Source: Ruminococcus sp. CAG:403
GTDB lineage: Bacteria; Bacillota; Clostridia; Oscillospirales; Ruminococcaceae
DNA: 26,966 nt
Assembly (NCBI GenBank): GCA_000437255.1
Contig: FR899085.1
Span: 5,396-32,361, forward strand
Direction of reading: 5' to 3'
Below the pieces are notes generated by a model. It was not told where the DNA came from and ran no database searches. It saw only the letters and a list, made by a program, of their open reading frames with translations. The position numbers and the translations under genes are program-made. This document shows, piece by piece, positions 14,861 to 21,893 of this stretch; the stretch's first letter is position 1, and the number at the start of each line of letters is the position of its first letter.

Positions 14861-15643
14861 TTACCATTCCACCTGATCTGTTTCCGGAAGAAAATAAGAA
14901 CCATGTTTGGAAAAAGTCCAGTCTGCAGTCTCTGTAAATGCCCGGATCCATCCGTCTGCACCTTGTCCGCATAGCCACAAGATGCCCCATATGCCAACCA
15001 CTGTCAGCACGCCGGCAAGCACCACTTGCAGCATAATTCCGCACTTGGTTTGTAGCAGCCAGCATCTTGCATGCCGTGCTGCGGATGTCTGCTTGTCCTG
15101 CGCCCGCTGGTATAGGGTTTTCACACATTGCCGTATCCGCCGTACAGAAAACAGCAGCAAATTGATTGGATACAGGAACACTGCAAACCGATAAAACGGC
15201 ACCACCAAGGTGATCACTTCGTAAAAATCCATGGTGAACTGTTTGCCGAGCTGAATCATCCCAAGCAATAGCATGCCGTCCCCGACCAAAATGCAACCCA
15301 TCAGCAGCAAATACACCCCAGCAGGCAGCCGCTTGGTCAGTTTTTGCATCCCCGTCAGCAAGAGCCCCAGGACACAAAGAACAATCGGAAGCCCAACAGA
15401 CAGCAAATGCTGCGTCTGAATGGGACTATGCAGCTGCTGATACCCAATGGCTACATCAAAGTTTTGCAATGTAACATGGGAACCAATGGACAGCATGGCA
15501 CCGCATAAAAGTGCTCCCGGAATGATCAAGATACTTTCCAAAATCAGCGATTTTCGCCGAACGGTCCAATTGACAATGGAAAGAATATACCAAAGCAACA
15601 GGCAAAGAACAGAACAGAGAATCCAAATGACTTCCCGCTGCAT
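14861..15643 (-). CDS. Polytopic membrane protein of unknown function
   Basis: A 260-residue integral membrane protein that I do not recognise with certainty. About six hydrophobic segments can be seen, near residues 5-26, 33-54, 78-100, 108-130, 140-163 and 198-221. A basic stretch (RRIRQCVKTLYQRAQDKQ) between the fifth and sixth is probably cytoplasmic. The C-terminal 40 residues are soluble and aromatic-rich (ADWTFSKHGSYF). Its ATG shares a base with the stop of the topoisomerase B gene (TGATG), which is firm evidence of translational coupling. No motif ties it to DNA topology. It ends 83 bp before the A-subunit gene. A resemblance to DUF6688-type proteins crossed my mind but is weak. Confidence 0.75.
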   Translation of the reverse strand: MQREVIWILCSVLCLLLWYILSIVNWTVRRKSLILESILIIPGALLCGAMLSIGSHVTLQNFDVAIGYQQLHSPIQTQHLLSVGLPIVLCVLGLLLTGMQKLTKRLPAGVYLLLMGCILVGDGMLLLGMIQLGKQFTMDFYEVITLVVPFYRFAVFLYPINLLLFSVRRIRQCVKTLYQRAQDKQTSAARHARCWLLQTKCGIMLQVVLAGVLTVVGIWGILWLCGQGADGWIRAFTETADWTFSKHGSYFLPETDQVEW

Positions 15644-17622
15644 CAGCTGATATCCGCCAATTCCAGATAATTGCTGCCATACTGTGCAATAAAATCTTTT
15701 CGTCCTTGCAGGTCATCTCCCAGCAGCATATCAAACATGGCAGCGGTTTCTTCAATGCCGTCCGCAGTCACTTGAATCAGTCGGCGTGTTGCAGGATTCA
15801 TGGTAGTCAGTGCCATCATATCTGCTTCGTTTTCGCCAAGACCTTTTGAGCGCTGCAACGTAAACTTTTCTTCGCCCAGTGTTGCCAGAATTTCTGTTTT
15901 TTCCTTCTCCGTATAGGCAAAATAGGTTTTCTTCTTTGTTGTAATTTCAAACAGCGGGGACTCTGCAATATACACATAGCCTTGATCAATTAAAGTTGGT
16001 GTCAGCCGATACAGCATCGTCAGAATCAGCGTTCGAATCTGGAAACCATCTACATCCGCATCGGTACAAATGACAATTTTATTCCAGCGTAAGCCGTCCA
16101 AATGGAACGAGGAAAGTTCCTTATTTGCTTTTGTTGTAACCTCCACCCCACACCCCAGCAATTTGATGATGTCGGTGATGATGTCATTCTTAAAGATCTT
16201 GGGATAGTCGGCTTTCAAGCAGTTCAAAATCTTTCCACGAACCGGAATAACCGCCTGGAATTCCGCATCTCGTGCCATTTTCACAGAACCAAGTGCAGAA
16301 TCGCCCTCCACAATATACAACTCCCGTTTGGAAAGATCCTTGCTGCGGCAATCAACAAACTTTGGAATCATATTGGTGACATCAATGGTGCCAGCAAGCT
16401 TCTTTTTCATATTCAAGCGAGTTTTTTCTGCATTTTCCCGACTTCGCTTATTCAGCAGCACCTGCTCCGCAATTTTAGCAGCCTCATCCGGATTTTCAAT
16501 CAGGTAGATTTCCAGCTGATGCTTCAAGAAGTCCGTCATCGCTTCATAGATAAACTTGTTGGTAATTGCCTTCTTGGTCTGGTTTTCATAGGAAGTCTGT
16601 GTGGAAAAACTAGAGGAAACCAGAATCAGACAGTCCTCTACATCCGCAAAGGTGATTTTGGATTCATTCTTCAAGTATTTTCCGTTGCTTTTCAGCCAGC
16701 TATCCAACTGGGATACAAATGCCTGCTTCACCGCACGTTCCGGCGAGCCGCCATGTTCCAGAAAACTGGAGTTGTGGTAGTATTCGATTTGCTGTACCCG
16801 ATTGGAAAACGTGAGCGCAACCGAAAGCTTTACCTTATAAGTCGGCTTGTCCTCCCGGTCTTTTCCCTCTCGCTGACAGTTCCAATACTGAATGGAGGTC
16901 AGCGCTGTATCACCAGCCAATTCCTGTACATAGTCCGAGATACCATTTTCATACAAATACTGTGATTCCGTAAAGGAACCATTCGGCTCCTCTTTGCGAT
17001 AGACAAACAGCAGGTTCGGATTGACAACAGCTTGTCTCTTTAAAACATCCCGGTAATACTCATCCGGCACATTGATTTCTGTAAAAACATCCAAATCCGG
17101 TTTCCATCGAGTTTTGGTTCCGGTTTGCCGTTTTTTGGCGGCCTTTTTGGAAAGACCGCCTACATTTTCCCCTTTTTCAAAATGCAGATTGTATTGGAAG
17201 CCATCTCGAATGACTTCTACATCCATATACTCTGAAGCGAACTGCGTGGCACAAAGTCCCAGACCATTTAAGCCCAGAGAATAGGCGTAGTTGTCATCAC
17301 TTGCATCATATTTTCCACCTGCATACAGCTCACAATAGACCAGTTCCCAGTTATATCGATTCTCATTTTTGTTGAAATCCACCGGGCAGCCTCGTCCGAA
17401 GTCTTCCACCTCTACGGAGCAATCCTGATAGCGTGTTACCACAATCTTGGATCCATACCCAGAACGTGCCTCATCAATGGAGTTTGAAATGATTTCAAAA
17501 ATAGAATGCGCACATCCATCCAAACCATCCGATCCAAAAATAACACCCGGACGCTTCCGAACCTTATCCGGCCCTTTTAGCATGGTAATGCTTTCATTAT
17601 TGTAAACAACTTTTTTTGCCAT
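15643..17622 (-). CDS. Type IIA DNA topoisomerase, B subunit (GyrB/ParE family, divergent)
   Basis: ATPase subunit of 659 residues. The GHKL fold shows FEIISNSIDEA (Glu42 as catalytic base, Asn46 for magnesium), with Ser45 where most family members have Asp. The ATP lid reads GLNGLGLCATQFAS in place of the usual GLHGVGxSVVNALS. A QTKK loop (QTK) ends the transducer domain. The Toprim domain has EGDSALGSVKMARD (normally EGDSAGGSAKxGRD) and TDADVDGFQIRTL (normally TDADVDGxHIxTL), so the metal-binding acids are kept while neighbouring residues have changed. It should pair with the A subunit encoded two genes downstream. A promoter precedes it and AAGGA-AAAGGG leads the ATG. Confidence 0.92.
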   Translation of the reverse strand: MAKKVVYNNESITMLKGPDKVRKRPGVIFGSDGLDGCAHSIFEIISNSIDEARSGYGSKIVVTRYQDCSVEVEDFGRGCPVDFNKNENRYNWELVYCELYAGGKYDASDDNYAYSLGLNGLGLCATQFASEYMDVEVIRDGFQYNLHFEKGENVGGLSKKAAKKRQTGTKTRWKPDLDVFTEINVPDEYYRDVLKRQAVVNPNLLFVYRKEEPNGSFTESQYLYENGISDYVQELAGDTALTSIQYWNCQREGKDREDKPTYKVKLSVALTFSNRVQQIEYYHNSSFLEHGGSPERAVKQAFVSQLDSWLKSNGKYLKNESKITFADVEDCLILVSSSFSTQTSYENQTKKAITNKFIYEAMTDFLKHQLEIYLIENPDEAAKIAEQVLLNKRSRENAEKTRLNMKKKLAGTIDVTNMIPKFVDCRSKDLSKRELYIVEGDSALGSVKMARDAEFQAVIPVRGKILNCLKADYPKIFKNDIITDIIKLLGCGVEVTTKANKELSSFHLDGLRWNKIVICTDADVDGFQIRTLILTMLYRLTPTLIDQGYVYIAESPLFEITTKKKTYFAYTEKEKTEILATLGEEKFTLQRSKGLGENEADMMALTTMNPATRRLIQVTADGIEETAAMFDMLLGDDLQGRKDFIAQYGSNYLELADIS

Positions 17623-17697
17623 AAATAACCCTTTTCCTTAAAATTTGCAGGGAAGATCTGTCTGTTTTTTTGGATCCCCCATGTATAATTACTGATT

Positions 17698-17726
17698 ATC
17701 ATACCATATTTTCCTGCAAAATGCAA
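17698..17726 (-). promoter_or_regulatory. Promoter of the topoisomerase-tyrA-prmA operon
   Basis: Minus-strand TTGCAT (17721-17726), 17 bp spacer, TATGAT (17698-17703). It leaves a leader of about 70 bases before the B-subunit ATG at 17622. All five downstream genes follow with overlaps or gaps below 85 bp, so it may serve the whole set. Confidence 0.7.
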
Positions 17727-17827
17727 GTGTCATGCAAAAAACGGACCATTTTCCTTGCTTTTGGATTGGAGTTCTATTTTCAAAAGAATCTACCACTTTT
17801 TAAAAAAATTAAAAAAATAAGGTAGGA

Positions 17828-17857
17828 TTGTTTGAAAAAAACTGCATAAAATATGAT
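17828..17857 (+). promoter_or_regulatory. Probable promoter of the cytidylate-kinase-like gene
   Basis: TTGTTT (17828-17833), 18 bp spacer, TATGAT (17852-17857). A shifted reading (TTGAAA with TATTAT, 19 bp) is also possible. The -35 is weak, but the position fits a start at 17898. Confidence 0.45.
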
Positions 17858-17897
17858 ATTATCCTTATGAAGAAGAATGAAAGGAGTGTTTCAATTG

Positions 17898-18494
17898 ATG
17901 GATCAGTATATCATTACCATTACCAAACAGTATGCGAGTCTTGGCGGCAGAATCGGAAAGCGCGTAGCAGAAAAGCTCGGCATTCCCGTTTACAACCGAG
18001 AATCCTTAGAACAAGAAGCGGCAGAATTGGATGCCAGCTTACTGCCACTGATTCAAAATGAAGAGCAGATGAACAACTACTACAAGATGGCCTATCCGCT
18101 GGGCATTGGCAGCAGCATCAAACAAAATCGGATGTTTGAATTGCAGCGGGATTTGATTTTAAAACATGCAAAATCAGAACGCTGTGTCATTATCGGACGA
18201 TGTGCCGATTACATTTTGAGAGAATACGAAAACACTTTAAAATGCTATATCTTTGCCCCTTACCCGGCACGTGTCAAGAATACCATTTGCCTGCTGGGTC
18301 GTACAACAGCAGAACCGCAGCGCATTATTGAAGAGGTCGATAAGGCACGAGCTGCCTATTATCGCAGCCATACTGATTGTGAGGTCAACAACACACGATA
18401 TCGAGATGCATTCTTCAACAGTGCCGCACTGGGCATAGAAGGCACAGCAGATATGATCGTGGATATGGCAAAACGAAAATTCCACTTAGCATAA
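17898..18494 (+). CDS. Cytidylate-kinase-like family protein
   Basis: A 198-residue P-loop kinase-like protein. The N-terminus MDQYIITITKQYASLGGRIGKRVAEKLGIPVYN matches the family pattern ITISR-x-GSGG-x-IG-x-x-LA, although the glycine-rich loop here is ASLGGRIGKR instead of GSGGREIG. CVIIGRCADYIL is the second typical block, and a lid-like basic helix follows. The substrate is not established for this family; it is distinct from true Cmk. The longest frame begins at 17877, but that ATG lies upstream of the ribosome site AAAGGAG. The ATG at 17898 (spacing 11) or TTG at 17895 (spacing 8) is the real start. The gene is monocistronic and ends in a strong terminator. Confidence 0.82.
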   Translation: MDQYIITITKQYASLGGRIGKRVAEKLGIPVYNRESLEQEAAELDASLLPLIQNEEQMNNYYKMAYPLGIGSSIKQNRMFELQRDLILKHAKSERCVIIGRCADYILREYENTLKCYIFAPYPARVKNTICLLGRTTAEPQRIIEEVDKARAAYYRSHTDCEVNNTRYRDAFFNSAALGIEGTADMIVDMAKRKFHLA

Positions 18495-18503
18495 CGCCAT
18501 TGC

Positions 18504-18551
18504 AAAAGAGCAGCTAACAGACTTTTTAGCGTCTGCCAGCTGCTCTTTTTT
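18504..18551. terminator. Terminator after the cytidylate-kinase-like gene
   Basis: A 12 bp perfect stem (arms 18504-18515 and 18538-18549, AAAAGAGCAGCT and its complement) with an inner AGAC/GTCT pairing and a trailing run of T to 18551. The A-rich left arm lets it also work for the converging lipoprotein gene. Confidence 0.92.
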
Positions 18552-18578
18552 GTACCTGTTCTCTGGGAAAACGGGCTT

Positions 18579-19238
18579 TTATTCTGTGGCTGCATCTTTC
18601 TGCCCGGATTCCGCTTGTTCAGGTATAGAATCCGTACCGGTATCTGTTTCTGACTCTGCTCCTGGTTCCGTTTCGGAACACTCGGATGACTCCTCCGTTG
18701 CCTGCTCCGTTTGCACCTGTGTTGAAAAATCAGAAAAATAAAGATTGGCTCCCATATTTTCTACCGTAAACCCAGAAAGCGAACCATCCTCCTGTAAGGT
18801 CAAACGATAGGAACCCGTTTCGGTTTCCCCTTCCAACAAAATGGTGTGATCCTCATAATTCCCGGAAATTGTGTCCTCCATTGCCAGCTGGTCAATCAGA
18901 TCGATAAAATCCAGTAAAATGGACTTCACAGGCATTGCTGCCTGCGGAACGGAGAAAGAAAGTCCTTTATAGGAAGCTGTTACTTCCCCATCCACAAAAT
19001 CCAGACTCACACCTGATAAACTGGACGGCTCTGAAAAGGTCGCATTCCATACGTCCGCACCGTACCGGGTCAGCACACCTGTAGCTTCCAAATCCTGTAG
19101 TTCCATTGTCACGGTTGTAGAAAAGGAACCGCTTAATTTTTGCTGCGCTGTCTTTTCTTTTCCGCCGCCTGCCTGACAGCCGGACAGTGTCCCTGCCAGC
19201 AGAAAAACACTGAGCATTCCTGTAACCAGTCGTTTCAT
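18579..19238 (-). CDS. Lipoprotein of unknown function with an acidic tail
   Basis: A 219-residue predicted lipoprotein: MKRLVTGMLSVFLLAGTLSGC, with lipobox LSGC and lipidated Cys21. The middle (about 35-170) is rich in beta-strand patterns with alternating hydrophobic residues (SFSTTVTMELQDLEATGVL, YRLTLQEDGSLSGFTVE), reminiscent of LolA-like or copper-sensor-like lipid-facing barrels, but I cannot assign a family. The last 40 residues are almost only Glu, Ser, Thr, Asp, Gly and Ala, probably a disordered tail. The longest frame starts at 19295; AAAGGAG nine bases before the ATG at 19238 decides the start. It follows nnrD and may be co-transcribed, though a stem-loop lies between them. Confidence 0.75.
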   Translation of the reverse strand: MKRLVTGMLSVFLLAGTLSGCQAGGGKEKTAQQKLSGSFSTTVTMELQDLEATGVLTRYGADVWNATFSEPSSLSGVSLDFVDGEVTASYKGLSFSVPQAAMPVKSILLDFIDLIDQLAMEDTISGNYEDHTILLEGETETGSYRLTLQEDGSLSGFTVENMGANLYFSDFSTQVQTEQATEESSECSETEPGAESETDTGTDSIPEQAESGQKDAATE

Positions 19239-19270
19239 TGTATCGAACTCCTTTGGGATAAAATGAGATC

Positions 19271-19322
19271 CATACGCTCCGCTGCGTTCAGGCATGGAAT
19301 ACCGGTTCCAGTCAAGCGTATG
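19271..19322. repeat. Stem-loop between nnrD and the lipoprotein gene
   Basis: Inverted repeat CATACGCT (19271-19278) and AGCGTATG (19315-19322) enclosing an inner hairpin, TGGAA (19295-19299) with TTCCA (19306-19310). It begins right after the nnrD stop. No U tract follows on the minus strand, so it is more likely an mRNA-processing or stability element than a terminator. Confidence 0.5.
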
Positions 19323-20198
19323 TCATCGATTCCAGCGCAGGAACAGTTCTTGCATGGCATGAATCAAATCAGATGGCAACATCGCTTGCATGGAGCAATG
19401 CTGCGCCGCCAGATCACCTGCTGCACCATGTATATAAACCGCTGCACAAGCAGCATCAAATGCAGAAAGTTTCTGTGCAACCAATGCCGCCAAAATACCA
19501 GCCAATACATCTCCACTTCCGCCACGGCTCATGCCAGGGTTTCCAGTTTCATTTTTTACCACCCGTGTGCCCTGCCCAATCAGCGTCCCGGCTCCTTTCA
19601 AGGCCAAAACAATCTGCGGATACCGTTTGCAAAAATCGTTCAAGCAGGCTTCCCGATCTGCTTGAATCGCAGCTGGTGTGGTATGCAGTATCCGTGCCAT
19701 TTCACCGGGATGCGGGGTAAGAATCCGGTCTGTCCCTGCGTTCTGTCCTATATCTATGCAGGAAGCAACGGCATTTAGACCATCTGCGTCCAAAATCACC
19801 GGACAGGTGGCATGCTGCAATACAAATCGCACCAAAGCGCGTGTTTGCTCCGTTAAACCCAATCCGCATCCAAGTAAAATGGCATCTGCACGTTCCATGT
19901 GCGGCAAAAGTAGTTCTCGGTTTGAGACATCCAATAAAAATCCATCTGCATCCGTTTGCAGCGGCAAATACATCGCTTCCAGCATATGGGATGCTAAAAT
20001 GGGAACGTTTTCCGCCGCAGTCGCAACGGTCAACAACCCAACGCCTGCCCGCAGCGCCCCCATTGCCGATAAAGCTGCCGCCCCCGGCATCCGACGGCTT
20101 CCGGTTATGCAAAGAAGCCGTCCAAAATCCCCCTTATTGGCATCCGGCTTTCGAACCGGCAGCAATGCCCGAACAGATTTCTCTGTAAGTCGTTCCAT
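19323..20198 (-). CDS. nnrD: ADP-dependent NAD(P)H-hydrate dehydratase
   Basis: Repairs hydrated NADH and NADPH by ADP-dependent dehydration. It has 291 residues with a ribokinase-like fold. Visible blocks are KGDFGRLLCITGS (about 22-34), LTPHPGEMARIL (about 163-174), LALKGAGTLI and NPGMSRGGSGDVLAGILAAL, the last holding the anion hole and catalytic aspartate of the family. It is only the dehydratase half; many bacteria fuse it to the NnrE epimerase at the N-terminus, so the epimerase must be encoded elsewhere or be absent. The ribosome site (GAAGGGA) is modest. The trxA terminator separates it from the upstream operon. The promoter is not clear. Confidence 0.93.
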   Translation of the reverse strand: MERLTEKSVRALLPVRKPDANKGDFGRLLCITGSRRMPGAAALSAMGALRAGVGLLTVATAAENVPILASHMLEAMYLPLQTDADGFLLDVSNRELLLPHMERADAILLGCGLGLTEQTRALVRFVLQHATCPVILDADGLNAVASCIDIGQNAGTDRILTPHPGEMARILHTTPAAIQADREACLNDFCKRYPQIVLALKGAGTLIGQGTRVVKNETGNPGMSRGGSGDVLAGILAALVAQKLSAFDAACAAVYIHGAAGDLAAQHCSMQAMLPSDLIHAMQELFLRWNR

Positions 20199-20240
20199 AT
20201 GATCTTTTCCCTTCTAATTCTAAAATTCTGTTCCATATCG

Positions 20241-20277
20241 AAAAAAGAATGCGCACATCGTTTCTGGATGTGCGCAT
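20241..20277 (-). terminator. Terminator after trxA
   Basis: On the minus strand an 11 bp perfect stem (arms 20267-20277 and 20249-20259, ATGCGCACATC) with a 7 base loop is followed by TCTTTTTTC. It closes the sortase/FTR/thioredoxin operon 8 bp after the trxA stop. Confidence 0.92.
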
Positions 20278-20285
20278 GCAGCGGC

Positions 20286-20597
20286 TCATACTGAAAGCAG
20301 TTTTAATACCGATTCCTTTGGCTGATATCCAACAGACTGCTGCACAATGGAGCCGTCTTTTACCACGATCAGCAGTGGAATACTGGATACTTGAAACGCC
20401 TGTGCAATGGCAGGCTGTTCATCCACATTGACCTTGCATACCTTGACGTCCTGCCGTTCCTCTGCAATTTCCTCTAAAATCGGTGCCATCATTTTGCAGG
20501 GGCCACACCAATCGGCATAGCAGTCAATCAAAATCAATCCAGATGTTTCCAGAACTTCTTCCTTAAAATTATCAGCGGTCAGCATAACAGGTTTCAT
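20286..20597 (-). CDS. trxA: Thioredoxin
   Basis: A 103-residue classical thioredoxin. The redox motif is WCGPC at 30-34 (Cys31, Cys34), preceded by LILIDCYAD and followed by the cis-proline segment SSIPLLIV. It acts as a general cytoplasmic disulfide reductase. AAGGAGG seven bases before the ATG gives strong translation. The gene starts 15 bp after a ferredoxin-thioredoxin reductase-like gene, so its electrons probably come from ferredoxin and not from an NADPH thioredoxin reductase. A strong terminator follows. There is an extra cysteine at position 26, just before the active site. Confidence 0.96.
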   Translation of the reverse strand: MKPVMLTADNFKEEVLETSGLILIDCYADWCGPCKMMAPILEEIAEERQDVKVCKVNVDEQPAIAQAFQVSSIPLLIVVKDGSIVQQSVGYQPKESVLKLLSV

Positions 20598-20612
20598 GGT
20601 TTTTCCTCCTTC

Positions 20613-20813
20613 TCAATCTTTGCTTTTATAGTAAAGCAGGCAATGACAATAGCCTTCAAAATTGGGATCTGCAATCTGATCCCGGAACTCTTTGCACATA
20701 CATTTGGTATCTGGTGTACGTTCCAATCGGCAGGGACAGTAGCCCTCTTTTCGCCGCAAGCCTTCTTGAATTTGTGCAACCAATTCCTTATTTTCATTGT
20801 ATCGAATGTGCAT
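20613..20813 (-). CDS. Ferredoxin-thioredoxin reductase catalytic-chain-like protein
   Basis: A 66-residue protein with six cysteines in three pairs: CPC at 26-28, CMC at 38-40 and CHC at 56-58. This is the signature of the FTR catalytic chain, which uses a [4Fe-4S] cluster beside an active disulfide to pass electrons from ferredoxin to thioredoxin. Spacing is CPC-X9-CXC-X15-CHC, against CPC-X16-CPC-X8-CHC in the plant enzyme; the outer span (27 residues) is the same. At 66 residues it is much shorter than the plant chain, and no variable subunit is encoded nearby. AAAGGAG precedes the ATG by ten bases. It lies between a sortase gene (33 bp away) and trxA (15 bp), all on one likely transcript. 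Confidence 0.82.
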   Translation of the reverse strand: MHIRYNENKELVAQIQEGLRRKEGYCPCRLERTPDTKCMCKEFRDQIADPNFEGYCHCLLYYKSKD

Positions 20814-20846
20814 GGCAGATCCACTCCTTTCCTCTACAGGAAGCCA

Positions 20847-21677
20847 TCAATATTCTCCTAGGCAGCGTGCAAACAGTACGCAGCGAATGCCGTCATCTGC
20901 ACCGGAATTGCAAGTTTGCAGCGCAATCATACGATTTTTTCTATACTCCGGCATATCCGTTCCATCCAAGTACCAAACCGTAGAAGTTTCCTTGATTTTT
21001 TGCAGGAACGTCAAATAAGCACGACGATCCATGTCCAAGTAATTCCAATACTCAAAGTCTGCGCCAGCCTCTCCATTTACAATATTGACTGAAACAATTT
21101 CGTACAGATACCGCTTGTCCAGAGAAGCAACTTCAAAATAACGGTGCGCTTTCCCCCACTCCGGATCTGTATAGCCTTTGATGGCACTGAACATGCTGCC
21201 ATTGGCCATATTATGCCCATAAAACAACGTATTTTGACTGGTATCAATCTTTCCCCGGAAGTCCTCGTAAATACAGCCGCTGTGACTGCTGTTGCCTTCC
21301 CAGTCATGATTGATATAAAAATCGTTGTCAGTGCCTTGTACAACCGGATAATTGACGACAGTATCCTCTATGTAAATCCATCCCACAACATCCTGTTTTT
21401 GCGCATGATGAGCACGAACACTTTCCATGTCAATTTTCATTGTATAGTCATAGGTTACTTTGGTCGTCGTTGTAGCGATTGTCGTTGTTGTCGGAACGGT
21501 TGTCGTAGTGGTTGGAAGCGTCGGCATGGACGCAGGTGCCACTACCTTCTCTGCACGCATACAAAAGACAAAGAGAACGGCAACAAGAAGAATCAGAACA
21601 ATTGCCACTGCAAGAAGGCCCTTTTCGATCCCGCTTTTATGCCGCTGAAAAAACTGCTTTCCTTGAAAATCTGCCAT
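20847..21677 (-). CDS. srtB: Class B sortase with Thr-rich stalk
   Basis: Membrane-anchored transpeptidase that joins sorted proteins to the cell wall. It has 276 residues: a short cytoplasmic N-terminus, one membrane segment (about 20-40), a Thr/Pro-rich stalk (about 53-73, PTTTTTVPTTTT), then the catalytic barrel. Catalytic residues are His155 in LFYGHNM, Cys256 in LQTCNSG and Arg265. The WNYLDMDRRAYLTFLQ helix between them is typical of class B. The open frame reaches a GTG at 21689, but that GTG lies inside the AGGTGG ribosome site, so ATG 21677 is the start. A strong promoter precedes it. No sorted substrate gene is adjacent; FTR-like and thioredoxin genes follow in the operon. Confidence 0.92.
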   Translation of the reverse strand: MADFQGKQFFQRHKSGIEKGLLAVAIVLILLVAVLFVFCMRAEKVVAPASMPTLPTTTTTVPTTTTIATTTTKVTYDYTMKIDMESVRAHHAQKQDVVGWIYIEDTVVNYPVVQGTDNDFYINHDWEGNSSHSGCIYEDFRGKIDTSQNTLFYGHNMANGSMFSAIKGYTDPEWGKAHRYFEVASLDKRYLYEIVSVNIVNGEAGADFEYWNYLDMDRRAYLTFLQKIKETSTVWYLDGTDMPEYRKNRMIALQTCNSGADDGIRCVLFARCLGEY

Positions 21678-21712
21678 AATCGGTTCCACCTAATCCCAAT
21701 AAAGATACCTTT

Positions 21713-21740
21713 ATTATACTCATTTTTCGGTGCTTGTCAA
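21713..21740 (-). promoter_or_regulatory. Promoter of the sortase-FTR-thioredoxin operon
   Basis: Minus-strand TTGACA (21735-21740), 16 bp spacer, TATAAT (21713-21718): both boxes are perfect consensus. No other promoter was seen in the 33 bp and 15 bp gaps further down the operon. Confidence 0.88.
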
Positions 21741-21791
21741 GCTATCCGATTTTTAACGCTCGCTTCTTTCGACTCCACATATTGCAAAGAC

Positions 21792-21820
21792 TTGCATTCT
21801 ACGGCGAAATATGCTATAAT
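21792..21820 (+). promoter_or_regulatory. Promoter of the cysteine desulfurase-thiI operon
   Basis: TTGCAT (21792-21797), 17 bp spacer, TATAAT (21815-21820) preceded by TGC, an extended -10. It diverges from the sortase promoter, their -35 boxes being about 50 bp apart. The transcript should start near 21827. Confidence 0.83.
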
Positions 21821-21832
21821 AGCAAACAGATT

Positions 21833-21863
21833 AGAACCTGTCTACGGACAGATTCTGTTTTTT
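21833..21863 (+). terminator. Terminator-like hairpin in the desulfurase leader
   Basis: Between the promoter and the start codon, CTGTC (21838-21842) pairs with GACAG (21847-21851) around a TACG tetraloop. After one mismatch, AGAA (21833-21836) pairs with TTCT (21853-21856). G and six T follow (21858-21863). This is the form of an intrinsic terminator, about 30 bases before the ATG at 21894, so it could attenuate the operon. No other plus-strand gene ends nearby. Confidence 0.6.
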
Positions 21864-21893
21864 CAGACAATTTTTCAAATGTGAGGAATGATC

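Noticed and set aside
14778..15377. 199-codon minus-strand frame overlapping the membrane-protein gene
   Set aside because: It is a frame-shifted reading of the membrane gene with no ribosome site and Cys/Ala/Arg-rich low-quality sequence.
21678..21689. GTG start for the minus-strand sortase at 21689
   Set aside because: The GTG is part of the AGGTGG ribosome site that serves the ATG at 21677.
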